A stretch of DNA of 64,000 nt from positions 2,356,001 through 2,420,000 of the forward strand of contig NZ_VFPQ01000001.1 of the NCBI RefSeq assembly GCF_006716785.1, given 5' to 3'. Position numbers and translations under genes: made by a program. This document shows, in pieces, positions 1 to 7,655 of this stretch. Under the pieces are notes generated by a model. That model worked only from the letters and a program-made list of their open reading frames with translations, ran no database searches and was not told the DNA's origin. How positions within the stretch are numbered: position 1 is the first letter of the stretch; every line of letters starts with the position of its first letter. This stretch comes from Thermopolyspora flexuosa (GTDB lineage Bacteria > Actinomycetota > Actinomycetes > Streptosporangiales > Streptosporangiaceae).

Positions 1-477
1 GACCAGATCGACCAGGTGCGCGGGTTCATCGAGGAGGCCGAGCGGCGCGGGGTCGAGCTGGTGCTGCCGGTCGACGTGCTCGCCGCGACCCACTTCGCCG
101 CGGACGCGCCGTACGAGGTGGTCGAGGCGACCGCGATCCCGGCGGACCGGCAGGGCCTCGACATCGGCCCGAAGACCCGCGAGCTGTTCGCCCAGAAGCT
201 CGCCGACGCGGCCACCGTGTTCTGGAACGGCCCGATGGGCGTGTTCGAGTTCGACGCGTTCTCCGGCGGCACCCGTGCGGTCGCCGAGGCGCTCGTCGGC
301 TCGAAGGGCTTCACCGTGGTCGGCGGCGGTGACTCGGCCGCGGCGGTGCGCAGGCTCGGCCTCCCCGAGGACGGGTTCTCGCACATCTCGACCGGTGGCG
401 GCGCGAGCCTGGAGTACCTCGAGGGCAAGACCCTTCCCGGCCTCGCGGCCCTGGACGCCTACGCGCAGGAGGGCTGA
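1..477 (+). CDS. pgk: Phosphoglycerate kinase, 3' end (partial)
   Basis: C-terminal 158 codons of phosphoglycerate kinase, entering from the left edge already in frame. The enzyme moves phosphate from 1,3-bisphosphoglycerate to ADP in cytoplasmic glycolysis. The visible part is the nucleotide-binding domain: [10 protein letters not shown] about residue 74 of the fragment, the glycine-rich GGGDSAAA loop, and the C-terminal [13 protein letters not shown] motif typical of the family. The stop lies 3 bases before the tpiA start, so the two are almost certainly co-transcribed, as usual in actinobacterial gap-pgk-tpiA clusters. The N-terminal 3-phosphoglycerate domain is outside the window. Confidence 0.97.
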   Translation, partial: DQIDQVRGFIEEAERRGVELVLPVDVLAATHFAADAPYEVVEATAIPADRQGLDIGPKTRELFAQKLADAATVFWNGPMGVFEFDAFSGGTRAVAEALVGSKGFTVVGGGDSAAAVRRLGLPEDGFSHISTGGGASLEYLEGKTLPGLAALDAYAQEG

Positions 478-480
478 ACG

Positions 481-1272
481 GTGAGCACGCCTGCCCGCAA
501 GCCGCTCATGGCGGGCAACTGGAAGATGAACCTCAACCACCTCGAGGCGATCGCGCACGTCCAGAAGCTGGCGTTCGCGCTCACCGAGGCCGACTTCGAG
601 CGGGTCGAGGTGGTGGTGCTGCCGCCGTTCACCGACCTGCGCGGGGTGCAGACCCTGGTCGACGCGGACAAGCTGCGCATCGGGTACGGCGCGCAGGACC
701 TGTCCGTGCACGACTCGGGGGCCTACACCGGCGAGATCTCCGGCGCCATGCTCGCCAAGCTCGGCTGCAAGTACGTGCTCGCCGGGCACTCCGAGCGGCG
801 GCAGTACCACGGTGAGGACGACGAGACCGTCAACGGGAAGGTCAAGGCCGCGCTGCGGCACTCGATCACCCCGATCGTGTGCGTCGGCGAGGGCCTGCCG
901 GTGCGCCGCGAGGGCCGCCACATCGCCTTCACCCTCGACCAGGTGGACGGGGCCCTGAAGGGCCTGTCCGCCGACGAGGCGAAGAAGATCGTGATCGCCT
1001 ACGAGCCGGTGTGGGCGATCGGCACCGGTGAGGTGGCGACCCCCAAGGACGCCCAGGAGGTCTGCGGCGCGATCCGGGAACGGCTCGCCGAGCTCTACGA
1101 TGACGAGGTGGCCCGGACGGTCCGTATCCTTTACGGAGGATCGGTCAAGGCGAACAACATCGCCGGGATCATCGCGCAGCCCGACGTGGACGGCGGTCTC
1201 GTCGGCGGTGCGTCGCTGGACCCGGTGGAGTTCGTCAAGATCTGTCGCCTCGGGGAGGAGACCTCCGGCTAG
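481..1272 (+). CDS. tpiA: Triosephosphate isomerase
   Basis: Full-length (263 aa) TIM-barrel enzyme interconverting dihydroxyacetone phosphate and glyceraldehyde 3-phosphate. Catalytic residues are all visible: Lys15 in AGNWKMN, the electrophile His103 in AGHSERR, and the base Glu175 in [11 protein letters not shown]. The phosphate-gripping loop AIGTG and the C-terminal YGGSVK motif are intact. The GTG start is chosen because AGGAGG at 465-470, inside the end of pgk, sits 10 bases upstream. The stop codon forms part of a small inverted repeat (1268-1288). Nothing unusual was seen. Confidence 0.98.
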   Translation: MSTPARKPLMAGNWKMNLNHLEAIAHVQKLAFALTEADFERVEVVVLPPFTDLRGVQTLVDADKLRIGYGAQDLSVHDSGAYTGEISGAMLAKLGCKYVLAGHSERRQYHGEDDETVNGKVKAALRHSITPIVCVGEGLPVRREGRHIAFTLDQVDGALKGLSADEAKKIVIAYEPVWAIGTGEVATPKDAQEVCGAIRERLAELYDDEVARTVRILYGGSVKANNIAGIIAQPDVDGGLVGGASLDPVEFVKICRLGEETSG

Positions 1273-1288
1273 AATACGCGGTTCTAGC
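1268..1288 (+). terminator. Short inverted repeat at tpiA stop, weak terminator candidate
   Basis: GCTAGAA (1268-1274) and TTCTAGC (1282-1288) are perfect 7-bp arms around a 7-base loop. The left arm contains the tpiA stop codon. There is no T-run after it, so it may only attenuate transcription or protect the 3' end. A separate promoter-like element follows directly. Confidence 0.3.
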
Positions 1289-1310
1289 TGGGCTGTTCCG
1301 GGGGTGTAAC

Positions 1311-1338
1311 TTGACAGTAAGTCGTACCCTCGTAGAAC
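1311..1338 (+). promoter_or_regulatory. Candidate housekeeping promoter for secG
   Basis: A perfect TTGACA -35 box at 1311-1316, 16 bases, then TAGAAC at 1333-1338 as a -10 hexamer of the actinobacterial TAGNNT-like type. It lies about 77 bases before the secG start, after the tpiA inverted repeat. Both boxes were read directly; activity is inferred. Confidence 0.5.
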
Positions 1339-1414
1339 AGGTTTGAATCGTCACGACGACGATGTGCAGACGTGAGGATCGCGCTCCGGCGCATGGACTG
1401 GGAACAGGTCAACG

Positions 1415-1645
1415 GTGACAATCGGTATCTCCATCGCCCTCATCCTGTCGAGCCTTCTGCTGATCTTGCTCGTCCTGCTCCACAAGGGCAAGGGTGGGGG
1501 TCTGTCGGATCTGTTCGGCGGCGGGTTCTCCTCGTCGTTCAGCGGATCCTCGGTGGTGGAACGCAACCTTGACCGGCTCACCATCATCACCGGTGTGATC
1601 TGGTTCGTCTGCATCATCGCTCTCGGCCTGCTTCTCAAGCCGTAG
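1415..1645 (+). CDS. secG: Preprotein translocase subunit SecG
   Basis: 76-residue membrane protein of the SecYEG channel. Two hydrophobic helices flank the conserved cytosolic loop: helix 1 residues 3-22, then HKGKGGGLSDLFGGG about residues 23-38, then helix 2 residues 55-74. The size and the glycine-rich loop are diagnostic of SecG. The GTG start gives the usual short N-terminus; an ATG 22 bases upstream is in another frame. The place downstream of tpiA and upstream of rbpA matches many actinobacteria. No clear Shine-Dalgarno sequence precedes it. Confidence 0.94.
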   Translation: MTIGISIALILSSLLLILLVLLHKGKGGGLSDLFGGGFSSSFSGSSVVERNLDRLTIITGVIWFVCIIALGLLLKP

Positions 1646-1773
1646 CGGTACCGCCCGGGCCCAGGCGCGTCCCGCGCCCGCCCGGGCGGTCTCCTGGCCT
1701 GAGGCCGGCCGAGTACGCGTGACAGAGATTCCCCTCCCCGTGCCCGCGGGGCGACCAAGCGAGGAGTACATCC

Positions 1774-2145
1774 GTGGCTAGTGGCAACGCGATCCGTGGT
1801 AGCCGTGTCGGTGCCGGTCCGATGGGGGAGGCCGAGCGCGGAGAGGCGGCGCCGCGCGTCCAGGTCTCCTTCTGGTGTGCCAACAAGCACGAGGTGCGTC
1901 CCAGCTTCGCGAGCGATGCACCGATCCCCGAGATCTGGGACTGCCCTCGCTGCGGTCTGCCTGCCGGCCAGGACCGTGACAACCCGCCCGCTCCGCCGCG
2001 CAACGAGCCGTACAAGACCCACCTTGCCTACGTGAAGGAGCGGCGCAGCGACGAGGACGGCAAGGCCATCCTCGCCGAGGCCCTGGAACGGCTCCGCGCC
2101 TCCCGCAAGGCCGCCCCCTGGCAGCACCAGTCCCCCTGGCAGTGA
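1774..2145 (+). CDS. rbpA: RNA polymerase-binding protein RbpA
   Basis: 123-residue actinobacteria-specific transcription factor that binds RNA polymerase and group 1 and some group 2 sigma factors, stabilising open complexes. Family features: N-terminal MASGNAIRGSRVGAG, the core with Cys31 in WCANKHE and the WDCPRCGLPAG pair, the basic linker, and a C-terminal sigma-interaction helix (DEDGKAILAEALERLR). The GTG start follows GAGGAG at 1761-1766. It is the last gene before the strong terminator at 2164. Confidence 0.96.
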   Translation: MASGNAIRGSRVGAGPMGEAERGEAAPRVQVSFWCANKHEVRPSFASDAPIPEIWDCPRCGLPAGQDRDNPPAPPRNEPYKTHLAYVKERRSDEDGKAILAEALERLRASRKAAPWQHQSPWQ

Positions 2146-2161
2146 CCGTCCAGGACGGCCG

Positions 2162-2692
2162 TCAAACCCCCGCATCCTCCCCTTCGCGGGGGTTTTTCTT
2201 GTTCTGGCCGACGGCGCGCAGGTAGGCCTCCTGCAGCAGCCGGGACGGCCGCGGGCGCTCCGGATGCGGCCGGGGTATGCCCAGGTGGATCTCGCGCAGC
2301 TCGTCCATGAGGTCCGCCCACAGGGGCGGGCCGCCCTCCTCGAGCAGCCGGGCCCGGACGGACAGCTCGGGCGTGGTGGGGCGGTGCCGTAGCCCCCAGG
2401 AGCCGAGCGCGACGAGGATCGGCACGGTCTGGATGCCCGCCTCGGTGAGGCTGTAGGTCCCCTTGCGTCCCCGGCCCGCCGGCTCGTGGGTGAGCAGGCC
2501 CGCGGCGACGAGGGCCTTGAGCCGGTTGGCGAGGATGTTCGACGCGATGCCCTCCTCGTTGTTGGCGAGCAGGTCGCGGAAGTGGCGGCGGCCGCCGAAG
2601 ATCACGTCGCGCAGCACGATGAGGCTCCACTGATCGCCGAGCGCCTCCACCGCCGCGTTGATCGCGCATCCTGATCGCGGCTCGTCCCGCAT
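2162..2692 (-). CDS. HxlR-family winged-helix transcriptional regulator
   Basis: 176-residue DNA-binding protein. The HxlR domain spans about residues 8-105: CAINAAVEALGDQWSLIVLRD, then FRDLLAN, then SNILANRLKALVAAGLL (recognition region), then the wing Y-S-L-T-E-A-G. The single Cys8 at the start of the domain is the position used for redox or electrophile sensing in several relatives (known from the family, not shown here). The ATG at 2692 is chosen over an upstream in-frame TTG at 2722 because GGAGG lies 7 bases upstream of it, and because the TTG would fall inside a palindrome that looks like this protein's own operator. Divergent from the DHFR-like gene, its probable target. Confidence 0.9.
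   Translation of the reverse strand: MRDEPRSGCAINAAVEALGDQWSLIVLRDVIFGGRRHFRDLLANNEEGIASNILANRLKALVAAGLLTHEPAGRGRKGTYSLTEAGIQTVPILVALGSWGLRHRPTTPELSVRARLLEEGGPPLWADLMDELREIHLGIPRPHPERPRPSRLLQEAYLRAVGQNKKNPREGEDAGV
2164..2197 (+). terminator. Intrinsic terminator after rbpA
   Basis: Perfect 10-bp stem AAACCCCCGC (2164-2173) with GCGGGGGTTT (2186-2195), 12-base loop, and a T-run (2193-2197). It closes the rbpA transcript. It also overlaps the last codons of the convergent HxlR gene, so part of its sequence is under coding constraint on the other strand. Confidence 0.85.
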
Positions 2693-2709
2693 GCCCGACC
2701 TCCAGCCGA

Positions 2710-2722
2710 TTGCGAGATGCAA
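2710..2722. promoter_or_regulatory. Operator-like palindrome, copy 1 (HxlR side)
   Basis: TTGCGAGATGCAA, an imperfect version of the TTGCAA-N-TTGCAA palindrome found at 2750. The wider match GATTGCxAGxTGCAACCAC is repeated as a direct repeat exactly 40 bp apart. It sits just upstream of the HxlR start. Binding by HxlR is inferred from position and symmetry. Confidence 0.55.
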
Positions 2723-2749
2723 CCACCTACCCTACACTCGGCGAAGCGA

Positions 2750-2762
2750 TTGCAAGTTGCAA
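2750..2762. promoter_or_regulatory. Operator-like palindrome, copy 2 (reductase side)
   Basis: TTGCAAGTTGCAA, a perfect palindrome apart from the central base, 25 bp upstream of the reductase ATG. The 40-bp centre-to-centre distance from copy 1 is close to four helical turns, placing both sites on the same face of the DNA. Confidence 0.6.
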
Positions 2763-2786
2763 CCACTTCTCGGCCGTGGAGGTTCC

Positions 2787-3431
2787 ATGTCACGGGTGCG
2801 GGTCCACAATCTCTCCGTCTCCCTGGACGGCTTCGCCACGGGGGAGGGGCAGAGCATGGAGGCGCCGTTCGGCCACGCCGGCGGGCGGCTCCACGAGTGG
2901 CTCTTTCCGACCCGCACCTTCCGGGCGATGCAGGGGGAACCCGGCGGCGAGACGGGGGCCGACGACGCGTTCGCCGCCCGGCACGAGGCGGGGATCGGCG
3001 CGGAGATCATGGGGCGGAACAAGTTCGGCCCGCAGCGCGGCCCGTGGACCGACCACGAGTGGAAGGGCTGGTGGGGCCCGAACCCGCCGTTCCACACCCC
3101 GGTCTTCGTGCTCACCCACTACCCGCGCCCGTCGCTGGAGATGGAGGGCGGCACGACGTTCCACTTCGTCAACGCCTCACCGCATGAGGCGCTGCGCCTG
3201 GCCCGGGAGGCCGCGGGCGGGCTGGACATACGGATCGGCGGTGGCCCGACCACGGTCCGCCGGTTCCTGGAGGCGGACCTGATCGACCACCTGCACGTGG
3301 TCCTCGTCCCGATCGTCCTCGGCCGCGGCGTACGGCTGTGGGACGGCCTGGAGGGCCTTGAGAAGCGCTTTCACGTCGAGTCGGTGACCACTCCCTCCGG
3401 CGTCACCCACCTGACCTTCACGCGCCCTTAG
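2787..3431 (+). CDS. Dihydrofolate reductase / RibD C-terminal family protein
   Basis: 214-residue putative NADPH-dependent reductase of the DHFR-like RibD C-terminal fold. Visible family features: N-terminal strand VRVHNLSVSLDGFATG, the EIMGRNKFGP motif about residues 72-81, the FVLTHYPRP strand, and the dinucleotide-binding DIRIGGGPTTVRRFL near residue 152 followed by IDHLHVVLVPIVLG. Members of this family are rarely true folate enzymes; the substrate is unknown. The ATG is chosen because GGAGG at 2778-2782 is correctly spaced. Divergent from the HxlR gene with twin palindromes between them, so likely induced by whatever HxlR senses. Confidence 0.88.
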   Translation: MSRVRVHNLSVSLDGFATGEGQSMEAPFGHAGGRLHEWLFPTRTFRAMQGEPGGETGADDAFAARHEAGIGAEIMGRNKFGPQRGPWTDHEWKGWWGPNPPFHTPVFVLTHYPRPSLEMEGGTTFHFVNASPHEALRLAREAAGGLDIRIGGGPTTVRRFLEADLIDHLHVVLVPIVLGRGVRLWDGLEGLEKRFHVESVTTPSGVTHLTFTRP

Positions 3432-3515
3432 CGGCCCGTCTGCGGGGCCCCGCAGCCGGGCCTGCCGGACCTGGTTACGATCCTCGCCGGAGAGCGCGGA
3501 GGGAGGTTGGGGAGA

Positions 3516-4505
3516 TTGCTGCCCAAGGCGGAGCTCCACGTGCACATCGAGGGCACGCTCGAACCGGAGCTCGTGGTCGGGCTCGCGCGGCGCAACGGCG
3601 TCACGCTCCCGGCGGACGGCGTCGACGGGCTGCGCGCCCGCTACCGGTTCGAAGGGCTGCAGAGCTTCCTCGACGTCCTCAACGCGAACATGGCGGTGCT
3701 CCGCACCGAGCGCGACTTCTACGACATGACCCTCGGCTACCTGCGCCGTGCCCGGGACAACGGGGTGCGCCGGGCCGAGATCTTCTTCGACCTGCAGGCG
3801 CACCTGGCGCGGGGCGTGCCCATGGACGCGGTCTTCGACGGGCTCGCCGCGGCCGTGGCCGACGGCGAGCGGGAGCTCGGGGTGTCGGCCGCGCTCCTGC
3901 TGTGCATCGTCCGCGACCGCGGCCCGGAGGAGGCCGAGCGGGTGCTCCGCGAGGCGATCCGGCGGCACCGGGACCGGTTCATCGGCATCGGCCTCGCCTC
4001 GGCCGAGCTCGGCCATCCGCCGTCGCTGTTCCGCGAGGTGTACGCGATCGCGGCGGCCGAAGGGCTGCGCCGTACCGTGCACGCGGGGGAGGAGGGCCCG
4101 CCCGGCTACGTCCGGGAGGCCCTCGACCTGCTCGGCGCCGAACGCATCGACCACGGCATCCGCGCCATGGAGGACCCGGACCTCGTCGCCCGCCTGCGCG
4201 CCGAGCGCGTCCCGCTCACCGTCTGCCCGCTGTCGAACGTACGGCTCGGCATCGTGCCCAGCCTGCGCGAGCACCCGCTGCCCGCGATGCTCCGGGCGAA
4301 CCTCATGGTCACGGTGAACTCGGACAACCCCGCCTACGTCGGCGGCTACGCCGAGGACAACTACCGCGCCCTGCGCGACGAACTCGGCCTCGACCCCACC
4401 ACCCTGGCCACGATCGCCGCCAACTCCTTCGACGCCGCCTTCCTCGACCCCGAGACCCGCGCCCGCTTCCAGGCCGAGCTGCGCACGGGGGCCGCGAACG
4501 GCTGA
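3516..4505 (+). CDS. Adenine/adenosine deaminase family protein (adenine deaminase type)
   Basis: 329-residue zinc amidohydrolase that removes the 6-amino group of a purine. Zinc and catalytic residues: His8 and His10 (HVHIEGTLEPE), His189 and Glu192 (HAGEEGPP), His213 (ERIDHGI), Asp270. The IEGTLEPE, EIFFD and NSDxPAYxGGY signatures resemble the bacterial adenine deaminase (and N6-isopentenyladenine deaminase) branch rather than classical adenosine deaminase, so free adenine or a cytokinin-like base is the likelier substrate. Oddity: the usual SDDPAY reads SDNPAY, Asn271 replacing the second Asp. TTG at 3516 is preferred because GGGAGG (3501-3506) is 9 bases upstream; an in-frame TTG at 3507 touches that sequence. 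Confidence 0.85.
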   Translation: MLPKAELHVHIEGTLEPELVVGLARRNGVTLPADGVDGLRARYRFEGLQSFLDVLNANMAVLRTERDFYDMTLGYLRRARDNGVRRAEIFFDLQAHLARGVPMDAVFDGLAAAVADGERELGVSAALLLCIVRDRGPEEAERVLREAIRRHRDRFIGIGLASAELGHPPSLFREVYAIAAAEGLRRTVHAGEEGPPGYVREALDLLGAERIDHGIRAMEDPDLVARLRAERVPLTVCPLSNVRLGIVPSLREHPLPAMLRANLMVTVNSDNPAYVGGYAEDNYRALRDELGLDPTTLATIAANSFDAAFLDPETRARFQAELRTGAANG

Positions 4506-4784
4506 CGCCGCATGTGGCTGCGGCGACCTCGGACCGTGGCGGCGCTCCGATGAGCGGAGGGGCGAAGGCGGTCGCCGCGCTGCGGGGCGTCCTGCAGGAA
4601 TGGAGAGCAGTCCGGGCGATCACGGTTCCACGCCGAGGCTCCGGGCGGGCGTGTTCCTCGACCGGGGATCGAGGCGAGCGTGGGTGACGCGGATCTCGTG
4701 GGGATCCCGGCGGGGCGCACCCCGACGGTGAGGTGGCCCGCTTGGCGGATCTGCCGCCCGCCCGGTGATCTCGCCGCGGACGTA

Positions 4785-5678
4785 TCAGTCGTCGAAGATG
4801 TCGTGGGCGCGGGTGGCGGTGGCGGCCCGGCGAGCCCAGGTGAGGAGTACCTCCGGGTCGGTGCACTGATCGATGCGCTTCCGCACGTCATCGGAGACGG
4901 AGATGCCGCGCGCTTCAAGGAAGGCCAGCACCGCCTTGGCCTCCCCCTTTACCTCGCCCTCGGCTCTGCCCTGCTCCAGGCCTCTGCCGAAGTGCTCCTT
5001 GGCGAACGGGCTGGAGACGATCCAGGTTCCGGATGTTGCCATCTTCTCCTCCAGCAGGCGCTTGACGGGGGCCGAGACGATAGCGTGAGCGTATTCATAG
5101 TACTGCGTAGCGTGATCGCCGGGCGTGTGCGTGATCGCCGAGACGAACGCCTCGACGACCCGGCGATGCTCCCCGTGGGCCGGCACCGACAGCGTGGCCA
5201 GGGGAAGATCGGTGGCGGCCTGCCGGGCGTCGGTGATGACCGGGATCTGGTCGGGCCCCAGGACGACCGGTGTGTGGGTGTACCCGGGAAGGGTGGTCCG
5301 GATGGGGGCGCGGTACCCGTCGGCGACGGTGCGGTCGGGGCAGACGACCAGGACGGTGACCGGGCAGTCCAGGCGGAGCCACAGCGCGGCCGCGTAGCGG
5401 GGCAGGGCGTTGCGTTTGCCTGCGGTGAGGTCCTGCTGGACCTCGAGGACGATGGCGTGGCAGGGCTCCTGCCTGGGGCCGATGGTGAGGACCGTGTCGG
5501 GGTGCATGTCCCGCGACGGGCGGTCGTTGAGATCGGCGGGGGCGACCTGGACCGGCTGATCCGCGGGGATGTCGGCACCGAGGTGGTCGTGCAGGAGTTC
5601 GACGGCGAGGCCGGGGTTCTCGCGGAATATGAGGTTGATGGTGTCGTGGAGCAGTGACGGCATGTCACCGAATGTCAT
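4785..5678 (-). CDS. Rpn/YhgA-like PD-(D/E)XK nuclease-fold hypothetical protein
   Basis: 297-residue protein of a family often present in many copies in Streptosporangiaceae-like genomes (from memory). The N-terminus MPSLLHDTINLIFRENP and the core with Asp about residue 60 (HPDTVLTIG) and E-x-Q (VLEVQ, about residues 77-81) fit the Rpn/transposase-related restriction-endonuclease fold; K87 may complete the site. The C-terminal half has a charged GLEQGRAEGEVKGEAKAVL segment typical of Rpn-like proteins. Exact activity is not known. ATG at 5678 is used; a second ATG at 5663 is possible, neither with a good ribosome site. A perfect 19-bp palindrome lies 5 bases upstream. No transposase or terminal repeats flank it. 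Confidence 0.7.
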   Translation of the reverse strand: MTFGDMPSLLHDTINLIFRENPGLAVELLHDHLGADIPADQPVQVAPADLNDRPSRDMHPDTVLTIGPRQEPCHAIVLEVQQDLTAGKRNALPRYAAALWLRLDCPVTVLVVCPDRTVADGYRAPIRTTLPGYTHTPVVLGPDQIPVITDARQAATDLPLATLSVPAHGEHRRVVEAFVSAITHTPGDHATQYYEYAHAIVSAPVKRLLEEKMATSGTWIVSSPFAKEHFGRGLEQGRAEGEVKGEAKAVLAFLEARGISVSDDVRKRIDQCTDPEVLLTWARRAATATRAHDIFDD

Positions 5679-5682
5679 TGGT

Positions 5683-5701
5683 CAAACACGACTCGTGTTT
5701 G
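5683..5701. promoter_or_regulatory. Perfect 19-bp palindrome at the start of the Rpn-like gene
   Basis: CAAACACGA-C-TCGTGTTTG: two perfect 9-bp arms around one base, ending 4 bases before the start codon at 5678. It is far more A/T-containing than its surroundings. It could be an operator covering the transcription start or, in RNA, a hairpin masking initiation. The binding protein is unknown. Confidence 0.6.
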
Positions 5702-5840
5702 CCGAATGAATACCGAAGGATGTGATCTGGATTACAGTCGGCCGGAGAGCCGTGGCCGGCCGGTCGCCCCCGACCGCTGCGCCGCCACCCGACGCATCGG
5801 ACAAGCAGCGAGTCCGTGCGGGCACGCGGCGGCGTCGCCG

Positions 5841-7487
5841 TCACTGGTGGACGCACTCGCCGTCGACGAAGGTCATCACGACCTTCGTGGCGTAGATCTC
5901 CGAGGGCGGCAGGCGGAACGGGTCCCGGTCGAGGACGGCGAGGTCGGCCGGGGCGCCCTCGGCGATCACCCCGGCGGCGGAGCGGTTGAGCCAGGCGGAG
6001 CCCGCCGTGTACGCGGTCATGATCGTGGCCAGGTCGAGGGCCTGGTGCGGGAGGAACGGGGTCGCGGCGGCCGGGTGGGTGGCGTAGTCGGGGTCGTCCG
6101 GCGGCAGGGTGCGGTTCACGGCGACGTGCATCGCCTGGAAGGGGTCGGCGGAGGTGACCGGCCAGTCGCTGCCCGCGGCCAGGCGGGTGCCGTGCCGTAC
6201 CAGGTCGGCGAAGGGGTACTGCCAGGCGGCGCGCTCCTCGCCGAGGTGGGGGATGCACAGCTCGACCATCTCCGGGTCGTGGCAGGCCCACAGCGCCTGC
6301 AGGTTCGCGGTCACGCCGAGGGCGGCGAGGCGCGGCACGTCGGATGGCTCGACGATCTGCAGGTGGGCGATGTGGTGGCGGTTGGCGGGGGAGGTGTTCT
6401 CCAGGGCGTCGAGGACCTCGCGTACGGCGCGCTCGCCGATGGCGTGGAAGTGGATCTGGAAGCCCTCCCGGTCGAGCGCGGCCACGTACTCCTTGAGCAG
6501 CACCGGGTCGACGTAGGACAGGCCGCGTTCGCCGCCCCGGCCGCAGTACGGCTCGAGCACGGCGGCGGTGAAGTTCTCCGGAATGCCGTCCTGCATGATC
6601 TTCACGCTGGTCGCGCGGAACGCCGGCAGGCCCTCGGCACTGGCGCGGCGCTCCTTCAGCTCCTCGATCTGCTCGGCCCCGCGGCTCCGGTCCCACCACA
6701 ACGCGCCGACGACCTTGGCCCGGAGCGCGCCCGAGCCCGCCGCGGACAGGTAGGCGGGCAGCTGGTCGTCCACGCCCGCGTACGGGCCGACGATCGCGTC
6801 CTGCCAGCCGGTGACGCCGAGGGAGAACAGGTACCGCTGCGCCTCGAGGAGGGCGTCGATCAGGTCCCGCTCGGTGGGGCGCGGGGTGAGGCGGCCGACC
6901 AGGTCCATCGCCCCCTCGTGCAGCACGCCGCTCGGGGTGCCGTCCGGGTCGCGTTCGATGCGGCCGTCGGGCGGGTCGGGGGTGTTCCGGTCGATGCCCG
7001 CGAGCTCGAGCGCGCGGCCGTTCACCCAGGCCGCGTGGAGATCGGACTGCACCAGGTAGACGGGGCGGCCGACGAAGTCGAGGTGGCTGCGGTGCGGCAG
7101 GCCGCCGGGGAACGCCGACATGTCCCAGCCGCCGCCGGTGATCCACTCCCGGTCCGGGTGCGCCGCCGCGTACGCCCGCACCCGCTCCTGGTAGCCCGCC
7201 AGGTCGCCGGCCTCGGACAGATCGCAGGCGGCCCGGTCCAGGCCCGCGTGCACCGGGTGGACGTGGGCGTCCACGAAGCCCGGCACGAGCAGCCCGCCCG
7301 CGAGGTCCACCGTCTCGGTACGGCTCGCGCCCGCCTCGCGGGCCCGCCGTACCACGTCCTCCTCGGGGCCCACGGCGGCGATGCGGCCGCCGCGCACCAG
7401 GACCGCCCCCTCGAACGGCCCGGCCGCCGGGGCATCCGGGCCGGACGGGGCGAACACGCGACCACCGCGAAACAGCACGTCCGTCAA
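5841..7487 (-). CDS. Amidohydrolase family protein (YtcJ-like)
   Basis: 548-residue metal-dependent hydrolase of the amidohydrolase-3 group. Order of motifs: N-terminal beta-sandwich strand with LFRGGRVF and IAAVGPEEDV, metal motif VDAHVHPVH about residue 69, SVKIMQDG in the barrel, IHFHAIGERAV, HHIAHLQI, and the late metal/catalytic Asp in AAGSDWPVTSADPF. Substrate cannot be read from sequence; relatives act on N-acyl or exo-enzyme amides and many are uncharacterised. The TTG start is chosen because GGGAGG lies 8 bases upstream. It is divergent from the kinase cluster with 168 bp between them. Confidence 0.88.
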   Translation of the reverse strand: MTDVLFRGGRVFAPSGPDAPAAGPFEGAVLVRGGRIAAVGPEEDVVRRAREAGASRTETVDLAGGLLVPGFVDAHVHPVHAGLDRAACDLSEAGDLAGYQERVRAYAAAHPDREWITGGGWDMSAFPGGLPHRSHLDFVGRPVYLVQSDLHAAWVNGRALELAGIDRNTPDPPDGRIERDPDGTPSGVLHEGAMDLVGRLTPRPTERDLIDALLEAQRYLFSLGVTGWQDAIVGPYAGVDDQLPAYLSAAGSGALRAKVVGALWWDRSRGAEQIEELKERRASAEGLPAFRATSVKIMQDGIPENFTAAVLEPYCGRGGERGLSYVDPVLLKEYVAALDREGFQIHFHAIGERAVREVLDALENTSPANRHHIAHLQIVEPSDVPRLAALGVTANLQALWACHDPEMVELCIPHLGEERAAWQYPFADLVRHGTRLAAGSDWPVTSADPFQAMHVAVNRTLPPDDPDYATHPAAATPFLPHQALDLATIMTAYTAGSAWLNRSAAGVIAEGAPADLAVLDRDPFRLPPSEIYATKVVMTFVDGECVHQ

Positions 7488-7655
7488 GGTGTGGTCCTCC
7501 CTCTCGTCCGGCGGGCCGCCCCGGCGTCCGCGCACCGACGTACACGGTCCGCGGCCGGGACGGGGTTGCGGATGGTCCCGAGGCCTCGCGTGGCGATCAT
7601 CCCGAGTGCCCGAGTATCGCACCCAAGTCACAATCGGCCCAATAGCATCGGTGCC

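Noticed and set aside
3177-4274. 365-codon minus-strand frame
   Set aside because: Shadow of the purine deaminase, which has complete active-site motifs on the plus strand.
5706-7655. N-terminal extension of the first kinase by 650 codons
   Set aside because: The frame is open but lies antisense to the amidohydrolase gene and has no domain features; kinase homology begins at 7656.
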